DNA from: H17-190 sp034435615
Lineage (GTDB): Bacteria > Chloroflexota > Dehalococcoidia > SM23-28-2 > HRBIN24
Direction: 5' to 3'
DNA length: 54,807 nucleotides
NCBI GenBank assembly: GCA_034435615.1
Contig: DAOTWZ010000044.1
Span: 1 to 54,807, forward strand
Of the stretch, positions 7,697-15,232 are shown in pieces (position 1 is the stretch's first letter; every line of letters starts with the position of its first letter). The translations under genes were made by a program, and so were the position numbers. The notes beneath the pieces were generated by a model that searched no databases, had not been told where the DNA came from, and worked only from the letters and a program-made list of their open reading frames with translations.

Positions 7697-7993
7697 CTAG
7701 GCGGGGCGCCGCTGCAGGATCTCTGGCCCCAGCCGTAACCCCTCTTCGGGCGTCGTCGCGGGGACGACGACGATGTCGAAGACATCGCCCCAGGTCATCT
7801 GCATCTCCAGGATGGGGGCGAAGTCCGAGGCCTCGAACACGGCTATCACTGCCGGGGAGTGCGTCCCCAGCCAGTATTCGCCGATGACCTCGGCCCCGGC
7901 GGGGTACTGCCATCTGGAGCGCCGGACCAGCGCTCCGTCCATCTGCTCGCGGTCTACGCCGGCCTTCCAGTGCAGGAGCATCGTGTAGAGCAT
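7697..7993 (-). CDS. Small DUF3303-like protein
   Basis: A 98-residue cytoplasmic protein beginning MLYTMLLHWKAG, then EVIGEYWLGTHSPAVIAVFEA and DFAPILEMQMTWGDVFDIVVVPATT. This order matches small ferredoxin-like DUF3303-type proteins of unknown function. The ATG at 7993 has GGGGGAG 4 nt upstream; the longer open frame upstream is composed of GC-shadow sequence. It is the last gene of a run of small minus-strand genes that begins at 10824. Confidence 0.65.
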   Translation of the reverse strand: MLYTMLLHWKAGVDREQMDGALVRRSRWQYPAGAEVIGEYWLGTHSPAVIAVFEASDFAPILEMQMTWGDVFDIVVVPATTPEEGLRLGPEILQRRPA

Positions 7994-8060
7994 CGTCTCC
8001 CCCTGTCTGCCAGGCGGTCCCGCCCGGCCATCCTTATCCCGTCTCCATCGGGTCGCTCTG

Positions 8061-8654
8061 TCAACCGCTCCAGTCGAAGGTGGCCATCTCGCTGTGGCCG
8101 CCGCTCTCCCACTGGCGCATTTCGGGGTCGCGCCAGTAGGAGCCGGTGCCCCTGGCCAGCACCACCTCGTCCCTGAAGGCGAAGGCACCGTGCAGGAGCT
8201 TCGTCACCTCGCCGGTGCTCCCCTTCAGCGGTCGGGTGACCAGCAGCCCGAAGTCTCCCACCTGGATGCGGGTCTCCTCCTCCCCCTTCTGGATGCGGAT
8301 GGGTGCCTCCCGGGAGGGAAGGAAGCGGGGCACCAGGCTGGCCACCACCTCAAAGACGCCGCCCTTCTTGCCCTGGAGGACGGACTCCAGGGCCTGCCGC
8401 TGCTGGGGGGAGAGGGACGAGTCGAAGTAGAGGCGGGCCGTCCCGTCCCCGGAGATGAAGCCTTTGGGCCAGTCGCCATCGAAGACCACCCGGGCGCCGC
8501 TGACGTCGGTGCCGTCCACCTGGCCCCGTTCTATCTCCAAGGCCAGGGCGCCCGAGCAGTAGCCCTGGTCGCCTTCGGGCTCGCCCAGTTCACATGGGCA
8601 GCTCACCTTGCAACTACAGGGGCCCCAGTAGGTGCCCACGATCTGCCACGCCAT
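8061..8654 (-). CDS. DUF1326 domain protein, copy 2
   Basis: A 197-residue protein of unknown function, paralogous to the copies at 4338 and 10198. The CxCx3CxC cluster occupies residues 13-21 (PCSCKVSCPCE), with the fifth conserved Cys in GYCSGAL. SLSPQQRQALESVLQGKKGG matches the family's central block. The ATG at 8654 is preferred over a GTG two codons earlier because GGAGG lies 7 nt upstream. It sits between a SnoaL-like gene and the DUF3303-like gene in one minus-strand series. It is probably cytoplasmic and may bind metal through the Cys cluster. Confidence 0.85.
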   Translation of the reverse strand: MAWQIVGTYWGPCSCKVSCPCELGEPEGDQGYCSGALALEIERGQVDGTDVSGARVVFDGDWPKGFISGDGTARLYFDSSLSPQQRQALESVLQGKKGGVFEVVASLVPRFLPSREAPIRIQKGEEETRIQVGDFGLLVTRPLKGSTGEVTKLLHGAFAFRDEVVLARGTGSYWRDPEMRQWESGGHSEMATFDWSG

Positions 8655-8698
8655 GACCACACCTCCCCATTCCTTAGGGGGCCGCGCCAGCGCGGCCC

Positions 8699-9103
8699 CT
8701 ATCTGCCCTGCAGGGCGGCCGCCTCTGCCGCCGAGTCCTTGAGGATCTGGAACCGCACCACCTCCTCATCCCTGAACTGCCAGACCATGGCCCAGTCCGT
8801 CTCCCAGGCCTGGCCCGTCTCGCGGGCGCGGAAGCGATAGTGGCCCAAGGCCACCACCACATCCCCCTGGGCCAAGAATTGCCGGGGCTGGAACTCCTCC
8901 ACCTCCGCCGTCGTGGCCAGGCGCTGGAAGAACTGGCCCACTGCCTCACGGCCGCGGTGGGTGCCGCCGAAGGGTGGCGGGCCCGAGGGCGGCTCGTTCC
9001 ATTCCACGTCCGTCGCCAGCCGAGAGAGGATAGCGGGGATGTCCCCCCGGGAGAAGTCGGCATAGAGCTGGCGGACGAGGGCGATGTTCCGTTGCTCGGA
9101 CAT
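8699..9103 (-). CDS. SnoaL-like/NTF2-fold protein
   Basis: A 134-residue cone-shaped NTF2-like fold: RQLYADFSRGDIPAILSRLATDVEWNEP at the start, GREAVGQFFQRLA in the middle, and strands ending in MVWQFRDEEVVRFQILKD. Members include SnoaL cyclases, ketosteroid isomerases and many uncharacterised small-molecule binders; the substrate cannot be read from sequence. It is followed by DUF1326 copy 2 and preceded, 17 bp away, by a second SnoaL-like gene. Confidence 0.8.
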   Translation of the reverse strand: MSEQRNIALVRQLYADFSRGDIPAILSRLATDVEWNEPPSGPPPFGGTHRGREAVGQFFQRLATTAEVEEFQPRQFLAQGDVVVALGHYRFRARETGQAWETDWAMVWQFRDEEVVRFQILKDSAAEAAALQGR

Positions 9104-9120
9104 CTCTCGCTTCCCCTCGT

Positions 9121-9549
9121 TCAGGGGGCCTGCAGGAGGCCCAACTGGCCCAGGATGCGGGCCATGTCGAAGTAGCGGTGCTCGGCCTCGATGATGTCGC
9201 CCTGTCCCATGTGGCAGAAGATGGCGATGTCCAGGTCCACCGGCCGGCCGGTGGCGGACTGCTCTCCCTGCGGCATGGTCAGAGGCCCCTGGTTGGTGCC
9301 GGTCATATGGAGGCGCATGGCTGCGTCGCTGCCGGCCACCAGCGGCTCCCCCTGCAGTTCGCAGTGCACATCGGGGAAGGCGCGGAAGAACTCCTCTATG
9401 TCCCGCTGGATGGCCTCTTTACCTTTGAGGGGCTCCTGGTACATGGGGTCGTAGACCACGGCGTCCTGTCCGTAGCAGGCAGCGAAGGCGGCGGCGTCGT
9501 GGCGGTTGAAGGCATCCAGGAGTTTGAGGACGGCGTCATGGCTCGGCAT
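9121..9549 (-). CDS. SnoaL-like ester cyclase family protein
   Basis: A 142-residue NTF2-like protein of the ester-cyclase/SnoaL type. It shows LLDAFNRHDAAAFAACYGQDAVVYDP, then GKEAIQRDIEEFFRAFPDVHCE and the terminal IIEAEHRYFDMARILGQLG. The PDV-containing helix and the final EAEHRYFD segment are characteristic of the group. The ATG at 9549 (MPSHD) is preferred, with AAAGGAG about 10 nt upstream. Only 17 bp separate it from the next SnoaL-like gene, but identity between the two is low, so they are not a recent duplication. Confidence 0.82.
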   Translation of the reverse strand: MPSHDAVLKLLDAFNRHDAAAFAACYGQDAVVYDPMYQEPLKGKEAIQRDIEEFFRAFPDVHCELQGEPLVAGSDAAMRLHMTGTNQGPLTMPQGEQSATGRPVDLDIAIFCHMGQGDIIEAEHRYFDMARILGQLGLLQAP

Positions 9550-9611
9550 GGTCAGCTCTCTCCTTTCTCTGTCTCTCGCCCTTCGGATGGGCCCGGGCCT
9601 CGTCGGCCTGT

Positions 9612-10088
9612 CTATCTGGTCCGCCGGAACTCGGTCACCTGGAACTGGTGCCACTGGCCGTCGCTCCCCAGCATCAGCGACCTGAGCAGGCGGTGGTCTT
9701 CGTCGACGACCTCGATAACGTCGCAGTAGCGCGCCAGCCTCCCCTCCCCGGCCATGGCCGGGCCCTCGGTATTCAGGGGCAGCACGTTGTCGCCCTGCTC
9801 CAGCGAGCCCTCGTACAGCCACAGGTGGCCCATCATGCTACCGGCCCAGGTGCCCACGAAGCGGCCCTTGCCAGTGTCGTAGCCCAGGAGCATGAGCCAG
9901 GAGCCGCTGGTGCCGTCGGGCATCTCGCCCTGGCCCTCCATCAGCACCCAGAAGTCTCCCAGGGGGCGTACGGTCTCAGAGCCTCTAAGGGTCTTCGGCC
10001 CCTCCGGGGTGTCGACCCTCGCCTCGTAGGTCCAGTGGCCGACGAGCCTCTGGAGCCACTGGTGTTCTCTTTGCGGCCCGCTGTTCAC
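9612..10088 (-). CDS. DUF1579 family protein
   Basis: A 158-residue protein with the DUF1579 pattern: LQRLVGHWTYEARV near the N-terminus, FWVLMEGQGEMPDG, the GYDTGKGRFVGTWAGSMM core, and the C-terminal WHQFQVTEFRR. The fold is probably a lipocalin-like barrel of unknown ligand. The start is a GTG at 10088, preceded by a purine-rich GGAGGGGAGGGGAAG ribosome site; the longer frame is shadow. It is the second gene after the promoter at 10942-10969, behind DUF1326 copy 3. Confidence 0.78.
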   Translation of the reverse strand: MNSGPQREHQWLQRLVGHWTYEARVDTPEGPKTLRGSETVRPLGDFWVLMEGQGEMPDGTSGSWLMLLGYDTGKGRFVGTWAGSMMGHLWLYEGSLEQGDNVLPLNTEGPAMAGEGRLARYCDVIEVVDEDHRLLRSLMLGSDGQWHQFQVTEFRRTR

Positions 10089-10197
10089 TGCCTTCCCCTC
10101 CCCTCCAGCGTGGCCACCAGAAACAGCTCCCTGCGAACGTCGCTGCCGGGGCCGGCGTTCTGTCTCCAATGCCCCGTCTGGCCGGCGCGGCGCTGGC

Positions 10198-10824
10198 CTA
10201 CTTCGCCAGCCCCTTTTCCGTGTGGGTGACTTCGGCCAAGGAGCTGTGGGTGCCTTGCCAGTCGAACTCGATGGCGCCGCTGGAGCGGAGAACTTCCGCC
10301 TGGGCCACCTCCATCTCCCTGTACTCGAAGCCGTCCGGCATGCAGACGATGACTCGCTGCTCCTGGCCGGTGCCCGGTACGACCAGGGGGCGGGAGACCG
10401 TCTCCACGAAGCCGGGTACGGTGAGGCGGGCCCGCCGCTTCGCCCTGTCGAACTCGAACTGGATGGGGACAAAGTGGACGCCCTTCACCTCGCTGACGAT
10501 GGCAGCCAGTATCTCGAACAGCGTTCCCCCGGCCTGGCCGGAGAGGATCTGGAGGAGGGCCTGGCGCTGCTCGGGACGGGAGCGCTCGTCGATGAAGAGC
10601 TCCAGGGTGCCGTTGCCCTGGTGCAGGGGGCCTGGCCAGTGGGCAGCGGCCACCCAGCGCAGGCCGTCCAGGGGGACGCCATCGAAGTCCCCTTCCTCGA
10701 TCTGCATGGCGAGCACGCCTTCACAGAAGCTGTTGGGGGCGGGCACGCCGATGGTGTCACAGGGGCAGGTAGCCAGACAGGAGCAGTTCTTCAGGTACTG
10801 ACCCTTCATAGTCCAGGTGGGCAT
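10198..10824 (-). CDS. DUF1326 domain protein, copy 3
   Basis: A 208-residue DUF1326 protein. The CxCx3CxC cluster lies at residues 14-22 (NCSCLATCPCD) with the fifth Cys at 34. ERSRPEQRQALLQILSGQAGG is the family core. The ATG at 10824 has GGAGG 6 nt upstream, while an upstream GTG lacks a site. It is the first gene downstream of a strong minus-strand promoter at 10942-10969, so the series DUF1326-DUF1579-SnoaL-SnoaL-DUF1326-DUF3303-like may be one transcript. Function is unknown; repetition of the cluster suggests a conserved metal or thiol role. Confidence 0.85.
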   Translation of the reverse strand: MPTWTMKGQYLKNCSCLATCPCDTIGVPAPNSFCEGVLAMQIEEGDFDGVPLDGLRWVAAAHWPGPLHQGNGTLELFIDERSRPEQRQALLQILSGQAGGTLFEILAAIVSEVKGVHFVPIQFEFDRAKRRARLTVPGFVETVSRPLVVPGTGQEQRVIVCMPDGFEYREMEVAQAEVLRSSGAIEFDWQGTHSSLAEVTHTEKGLAK

Positions 10825-10941
10825 GGAACACCTCCCCACAAGGAATGCGGGCTGAGGAATGCTGGGGGACAGTGGGTGGCGCCCGCCCGCTATTGCCTCC
10901 TCCCTGGCGGGGCCGAGTCCGGAGCAGTGCGGATTGAGCCT

Positions 10942-10969
10942 ATTATGGCGCTTCGTGCGGAGATGTCAA
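10942..10969 (-). promoter_or_regulatory. Sigma70-type promoter for the 7697-10824 gene series
   Basis: On the minus strand a perfect TTGACA (10969-10964) is followed after 16 nt by CATAAT (10947-10942), five of six matches. The start of transcription would be near 10935, giving a leader of about 110 nt. With the inverted repeat at 11088-11107, this accounts for most of the recognisable signal in the 403-bp spacer 10825-11227. Confidence 0.75.
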
Positions 10970-11087
10970 TAGTAACGGCGCACCAGCCCGGCCGATTTTT
11001 TCCTCCGGACTGTGACCGCTACCTCCCTTCCCGATCCCGCCGACCCGTGGAAGGCTCCGGCCGGGGAGGCGAAAAAGTTCAATCTCT

Positions 11088-11107
11088 TTGTCAACGACTC
11101 TTGACAA
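11088..11107. promoter_or_regulatory. Perfect inverted repeat TTGTCAA-n6-TTGACAA, candidate operator overlapping a -35 box
   Basis: Two perfect 7-bp arms with a 6-bp centre form a 20-bp dyad upstream of the aquaporin gene. The right arm contains TTGACA (11101-11106), which can serve as -35 box; the -10 about 18 nt later (AAAGAT) is poor. A dyad of this size on a -35 box is a typical operator layout. The regulator is unknown. Confidence 0.5.
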
Positions 11108-11227
11108 CGATGCGCGCAGGGGCCAAAGATGATTAATAGAGAAATCGAATATCGGCGTCGAGTCGAGACAATAAGTGGCCGCCCGCTAGCCGGCGGGAGA
11201 GAGAGTGCAAGGAGGAGGTTGGGAGCT

Positions 11228-12025
11228 ATGGCGGCTATCTTCCCACCCATCAGATGGGGCGCCAGGGAGGTGGGCTGGACGTGGGTGCCGGCCACCACCC
11301 GGGAGATGGCGGAGGCGGCACGGCCGGTCTTCGCTGAGTTCCTGGGTACCCTGGCCTTCGTCTTCATCGCTGGTTCGTTCCTCGTTCTCATCCCGGCGGC
11401 GGAGCGGGGCTTCAGCACCGTCGGGCTGCTCATCCTAGCCCTGGGGACGGCCCTGGCGTATGCAATCATAGTCACCGCCCTTTATCCCGTCTCCGGCGGC
11501 CACGTCAACCCGGCGGTGACGCTGGGCCACCTGGTGGCGCGGCGCATACCGCCGGCGATGGCCATCCTCTACTGGGCAGCCCAGATGATCGGCGGTGTGC
11601 TGGGGGCCCTGATGCTCCAGTTCGTCTACCGTGACGTGGCCGACGCGGCGGCCCGCCAGGCCACCCTCGCCTTCGGCGAGGCCTACCGGGGCTCCTGGGC
11701 GGCCCTCTTCACCGGGGGCTTCCTTGAGGCGGCCCTGACCTTCCTGCTGGTCCTCACCTTCCTGATGACCCTGGTGGACCCCAGGGGTCAGCGGGCCTTC
11801 GGCGCCCTGGCGGTGGGGCTGGCGGTGCTGGTTGCCACGCTGCTGGCCTTCCCCCTGACGGGGGCGGCCCTCAACCCGGCCCGCGTGCTGGGCACGGCCG
11901 TGGTGGCCAACCACTGGAGCGACTTCGCCATGTACTGGATGGCGCTCCTGGGCGGCCTCCTGGCCGGCCTGGTCTACGACTTCCTGGGCGAGCACCCTGA
12001 GGAGAGGAGGTCGCCACAGCGGTAG
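11228..12025 (+). CDS. Aquaporin/MIP family channel 1
   Basis: A 265-residue six-helix MIP channel for water or small neutral solutes. The first half-helix motif is SGGHVNPAVT and the second is LNPARVLG, so both NPA boxes and the selectivity-filter Arg are present. It starts at the ATG at 11228 behind AGGAGGAGG; a 33-residue upstream extension lacks a good ribosome site. A strong terminator follows at 12058-12088. A second aquaporin follows 494 bp later. The N-terminal segment TTREMAEAARPVFAEFLGT leads straight into helix 1. Glycerol versus water specificity cannot be decided from sequence alone. Confidence 0.92.
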   Translation: MAAIFPPIRWGAREVGWTWVPATTREMAEAARPVFAEFLGTLAFVFIAGSFLVLIPAAERGFSTVGLLILALGTALAYAIIVTALYPVSGGHVNPAVTLGHLVARRIPPAMAILYWAAQMIGGVLGALMLQFVYRDVADAAARQATLAFGEAYRGSWAALFTGGFLEAALTFLLVLTFLMTLVDPRGQRAFGALAVGLAVLVATLLAFPLTGAALNPARVLGTAVVANHWSDFAMYWMALLGGLLAGLVYDFLGEHPEERRSPQR

Positions 12026-12057
12026 ATCGCTGAACGATGCCGGCGGCGGGCGGCCAG

Positions 12058-12088
12058 GGCGCCGCATCATGCGGCGCCTCTTTTCTTG
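12058..12088 (+). terminator. Rho-independent terminator after aquaporin 1
   Basis: A perfect 9-bp GC-rich stem (GGCGCCGCA and TGCGGCGCC) with a TCA loop is followed directly by TCTTTTCTTG. This is a classical intrinsic terminator 33 nt beyond the aquaporin stop codon. Confidence 0.85.
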
Positions 12089-12257
12089 TGCTCTCGGGAG
12101 GCGTTGGGATACATGCGCCAGGCAGTAGGCAGCGCCTCTTTTCTTATGCTCTCGGGAGGCGCTGGGATACATGCGCCAGGCGGTAGGCGGCGCCTCTTTT
12201 CTTATGCTCTCGGGAGGCGCTGGGATACATGCGCCAGGCAGTAGGCGGCGCCTCTTT
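12074..12257 (+). repeat. 58-bp tandem repeat, three copies plus a fragment
   Basis: Units begin GCGCCTCTTTTCTT at 12074, 12132 and 12190, with a truncated fourth at 12248; the period is exactly 58 bp with only a few differences between copies. Each unit opens with the descending arm and T-tract of the aquaporin terminator, then has GAGGCGC and GCGCC segments. Every T-tract is therefore preceded by a possible GC-rich hairpin. The period is not a multiple of three, which argues against coding. Confidence 0.9.
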
Positions 12258-12519
12258 CCCTGTATCGTTCCCCGCTCTCGAGATGGGGTGCCGGGCACGG
12301 GCCGGCTGAGGACACCCCCGCCGCTCTCGCCCCCTCCGTTCGTCGCCCCGCAGGGAGGTCAGCAGGCGCTGGTCCGGCCGGGGGCGCTATCTCGGCGGGC
12401 CCGCAGGGCGCTGGAGGGAGGATATTGCGTCAGGAGGGGCCGTATCGTTAGCATTGAACGCAAAAAGGCCCTCCCGGTATTGGACCTCCCGACGGGGAAG
12501 ACCACAGGAGGAGGGAGCT
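12258..12519. other. 262-bp spacer upstream of aquaporin 2
   Basis: This completes the gene-free region 12026-12519 after the terminator and repeats. No gene, strong promoter or further repeat is recognised. The only candidate signal is a weak TTGCGT-n18-TAGCAT arrangement around 12425-12455, upstream of the AGGAGGAGGGA ribosome site of aquaporin 2. Confidence 0.4.
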
Positions 12520-13329
12520 ATGGCTGTAGAACCTTTGCCGCGCGTGCTGGGGCTGACGTCGGAGGACATGGGCCTGCGCACCTGGCGGGCGGTGCTGGCG
12601 GAGATGGTGGCGGTGGCCCTCTTCGTCTTCATCGGTGCCGGGACGGTGGTGGTGGTCACCCAGGTGCTGGGGCTCTCGCCGGCCGAGGACGGCTCGGCCC
12701 TGGTGGCCATCGCCTTCGCCCATGGCCTCCTCATCGCCCTGCTGGTGGCGGCCACGGCCACCATCTCCGGCGGACATGTGAACCCGGCCGTCACCTTCGC
12801 CGCCGTCATCACGGGGCGGATGAGGCTGGTCACGGGGCTCCTTTACGTCGCCGGTCAGTTGGCGGGGGCGGTGGTGGGCGCCGTCCTGCTGAAGGTGGTG
12901 CTGGCCGATGGCATAGAGGGCAACCTGGGGGCGCATGGCCTGAACCTGAACGCCCTGCCCAACGCCAGCGCTGGCGTCGTCGTGGAGATCGTCCTCACCT
13001 TCGCCCTGGTCTTCGTCGTCTTCGCCACGGCGGTGGACCGGCGGGCCTACCCTGGCCTGGCACCCCTGGCGATAGGCTTCACGGTCCTGGCCGACCACCT
13101 GGTGGGCGTCCCCCTGACGGGCGCCTCCATGAACCCGGCCCGCTCCTTCGGGCCAGCGGTCATCGCCAACGTCTGGGACGACCACTGGGTCTACTGGGTA
13201 GGGCCCCTCATCGGCGGGGGGCTGGCGGGCCTCGTCTACACCTTCACCTACCTGGTGGCCCGGACGGAGGAGCGGGGGCCGCCGCCGCCAGCGGTGCAGC
13301 CGCCCGAGGAGCGGGTGCGGCCCCGCTAG
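12520..13329 (+). CDS. Aquaporin/MIP family channel 2
   Basis: A 269-residue MIP channel with SGGHVNPAVTF and MNPARSFGPAV, so both NPA motifs and the filter Arg are present. SFGPAVI is common in water-selective bacterial aquaporins, which suggests water rather than glycerol. The ATG at 12520 follows an AGGAGGAGGGA ribosome site, closely matching the one of aquaporin 1. The protein has a 20-residue hydrophilic N-terminus and a proline-rich C-terminal tail. Divergence from aquaporin 1 is large, so this is an old duplication or separate acquisition. It converges on the dUTPase gene, whose stop is 4 bp away. Confidence 0.92.
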   Translation: MAVEPLPRVLGLTSEDMGLRTWRAVLAEMVAVALFVFIGAGTVVVVTQVLGLSPAEDGSALVAIAFAHGLLIALLVAATATISGGHVNPAVTFAAVITGRMRLVTGLLYVAGQLAGAVVGAVLLKVVLADGIEGNLGAHGLNLNALPNASAGVVVEIVLTFALVFVVFATAVDRRAYPGLAPLAIGFTVLADHLVGVPLTGASMNPARSFGPAVIANVWDDHWVYWVGPLIGGGLAGLVYTFTYLVARTEERGPPPPAVQPPEERVRPR

Positions 13330-13333
13330 GGGC

Positions 13334-13774
13334 TCAGCGGCCCGTGGAGCCGTGGCCGCCGCTGCCCCGCTCGGTGGGGGAGAGCTCTGCCACCTCTCGC
13401 ACCGGGAGCGCCTCCACGCGGGCGATAACCAGCTGGGCGATGCGGTCGCCCCGCCGGACGGTGTAGGAGCGGCGGGAGCCGAAGACGTACATGGCCACCA
13501 GTAGCTCGCCCCGGTAGTCGGCGTCGATGGTGCCCAGGGACACTCCCACCCCCTGCAGGGAGAGGCCGGAGCGGGGGCGCACCTGCCCCTCGTAGCCCGG
13601 CGGCAGCTCTATGGCGATCCCCGTGGGGACGAGGACGGGGTCGGGCCCCAGCTCCATCTCCTCCCCTTCCGGGCAGGCGTAGAGGTCCAGACCGCTGGCC
13701 CCTGGCGTGGCCCGGGTGGGCAGACGCGCCCCCGGGCGGAGCCGCTTCACCTTGAGGACGGGCGCCTCGACCAT
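13334..13774 (-). CDS. dut: Deoxyuridine triphosphatase (dUTPase)
   Basis: Hydrolyses dUTP to dUMP and pyrophosphate, keeping uracil out of DNA and feeding ThyX. The five motifs of trimeric dUTPases are in order: GASGLDL, RPRSGLS, GTIDADYRGE, RGDRIAQLV and the C-terminal RGSGGHGSTG. The protein has 146 residues from the ATG at 13774. That ATG lacks a clear ribosome site; a TTG at 13789 overlaps the stop of the upstream hydrolase (TTGA) and has GGTGGAAGG just before it, so translational coupling from TTG is an alternative. Confidence 0.95.
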   Translation of the reverse strand: MVEAPVLKVKRLRPGARLPTRATPGASGLDLYACPEGEEMELGPDPVLVPTGIAIELPPGYEGQVRPRSGLSLQGVGVSLGTIDADYRGELLVAMYVFGSRRSYTVRRGDRIAQLVIARVEALPVREVAELSPTERGSGGHGSTGR

Positions 13775-13785
13775 GCCGGCGGGGG

Positions 13786-14640
13786 TCAACCTTCCACCAA
13801 GAAGCGCTCTATGACCCGGGCCACGGCGTCCGGTCGCTCCATGGGCAGGAAGTGGGTGGTGCCGGGCACCGCTTCCAGGCGGGCGCCGGGTATGCGGCGG
13901 GCCGCCTCCTCCGCCGAGGCGCGGTAGAGGGGGCCGGTCTCTGCCCCTACCAGCAGGAGGGTGGGGCAGGAGATGCGGGGCAGGAGGCGCCAGATCTCGT
14001 CAGCGGACTGGGCGCCCCCGGCGAAGGTGAGGGACTCCGCCTCCGGCGGGCACTTCAGCTCCACCTGGCCGTCCTCCCTCCCCTGGGTGCCGTGCTCCAC
14101 GTAGAGGCGCAGCACGTCCTCCCGCCAGGTGGCGAAGGCGGGGCGCTGCCGGTAGCTGCGGAATATCTCCTCCCGGCTGGGCCAGACCTGTCGGCGCCGT
14201 CTGGCCCCCTCGATGAGCCCGGTCAGCTCGTCGGGCAGGTCGGGGCCGGCGTCCGGCAGGGGGAAGATGGGCGGCTCCATGGCCACCACCTTGGCGAAGA
14301 GGTCTGGCCGCTGGGCGGCGCATACGAGGGCGGACTTGGCCCCCAGGGAGTGGCCCACGGCCAGGACGTCCCGCAGGGAGAGGGCCTCCAGGAAGGCGGC
14401 CAGGTCGCTGGCGAAGTCCCGCCAGGAGTAGGCGTCGGCCGGCTTGTCGGAGTCGCCGTGGCCGCGGGCGTCGTAGGCGTAGACATGGTAGCGGGAGGAG
14501 AGCCTTTCGGCTATAGGGGCGTAGACCCAGGCCAGGAAGCCGGTGGCGTGCTGTATGACGAGAGGAGGGCCATCGCCGGGCCACTCCAGGTAGTGGAGAC
14601 GCAGGCCGTTGACACTGACGTATCCCTCCCTAGGCGCCAC
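13786..14640 (-). CDS. Alpha/beta hydrolase
   Basis: A 284-residue cytoplasmic alpha/beta-hydrolase fold enzyme. The nucleophile elbow is GHSLGAKS (Ser98) and the catalytic His lies in GTTHFLP near the C-terminus. The usual Asp after strand 7 is not obvious: VGAETGPLY has Glu there. The oxyanion-side loop HATGF and the YDARGHGDSDKP motif are typical of esterase/haloperoxidase-like members. The substrate is unknown. Its start overlaps the end of the DUF309 gene by 11 bp and its stop touches the dUTPase start, so the three genes form one tight unit. Confidence 0.85.
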   Translation of the reverse strand: MAPREGYVSVNGLRLHYLEWPGDGPPLVIQHATGFLAWVYAPIAERLSSRYHVYAYDARGHGDSDKPADAYSWRDFASDLAAFLEALSLRDVLAVGHSLGAKSALVCAAQRPDLFAKVVAMEPPIFPLPDAGPDLPDELTGLIEGARRRRQVWPSREEIFRSYRQRPAFATWREDVLRLYVEHGTQGREDGQVELKCPPEAESLTFAGGAQSADEIWRLLPRISCPTLLLVGAETGPLYRASAEEAARRIPGARLEAVPGTTHFLPMERPDAVARVIERFLVEG

Positions 14641-15067
14641 TGCTCTCCTCCTCTCGGTAGTCGATGGCGGGGACGAGGGTGCGGTCGAACTCCTGGAGGC
14701 GGGAGGGGCCCAGGGCCTGGAGCTGTTCCAGGCAGCGCTCCACCGCCCGGACCAGCCCCTCCACGTCCACCCCCAGGCAGCGGGGGCGGAAGGGCTCCAG
14801 GAGCTGCAGCGCCCCTTTCAGCATGATGATGGTGCCGCGGTAGTTGCCGCGGTTCAGGTGGTGGAAGCCAGCGGCCGCCTTGATGAGGCCCTGGTAGAAG
14901 CCAGCCAGGGAGGTCTGCTCCTCTCGCCATACCTCTTCCAGGGTCTCGTGGCAGTCCCAGAAGCGCCAGCTATTGAACTGGCGCAGGGCGGTGCGGAAGG
15001 CCTCCGGGTCGTGCGGGCGGTAGGGGCCGCTGGGGGGCGGCCGGGGCCGCTTCAGGCTGGGGGGCAC
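14630..15067 (-). CDS. DUF309 protein
   Basis: A 145-residue small all-helical protein with the DUF309 signature FNSWRFWDCHETLEEVWREE, followed by FYQGLIKAAAGFHHLNRGN and a second helical pair. Function is unknown; the conserved HETLE and FHHLN histidines could form a metal or active site. It is the first gene of a minus-strand unit that continues into the hydrolase and dUTPase with overlaps. An extended proline-rich N-terminus (PPSLKRPRPPPSGPYRP) precedes the domain. Confidence 0.82.
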   Translation of the reverse strand: MPPSLKRPRPPPSGPYRPHDPEAFRTALRQFNSWRFWDCHETLEEVWREEQTSLAGFYQGLIKAAAGFHHLNRGNYRGTIIMLKGALQLLEPFRPRCLGVDVEGLVRAVERCLEQLQALGPSRLQEFDRTLVPAIDYREEESSGA

Positions 15068-15232
15068 CGTTATCTCCCCGGCCCGGCCCTCGCCCGGGCC
15101 GGGGAGGCCATCCCTGTCCCGCTCCTGGCCCTTCGTTTTCCCTACCCTCCAGCCGACGGGGGAGGCCGGCCTCCCTGACCGCGACCGCTTCCGATTCTAC
15201 GCGCCCCGGGGGCTGAGGGTCAAAAAGGGCCG

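Noticed and set aside
12074..12257. CRISPR array
   Set aside because: The 58-bp units abut directly without unique spacers and no cas gene is nearby; this is a tandem repeat derived from a terminator.
11435..12298. 287-residue minus-strand open frame through the aquaporin and tandem repeats
   Set aside because: Antisense shadow of a well-supported MIP gene; its repeated peptide merely reflects the 58-bp repeat, whose period is not a multiple of three.
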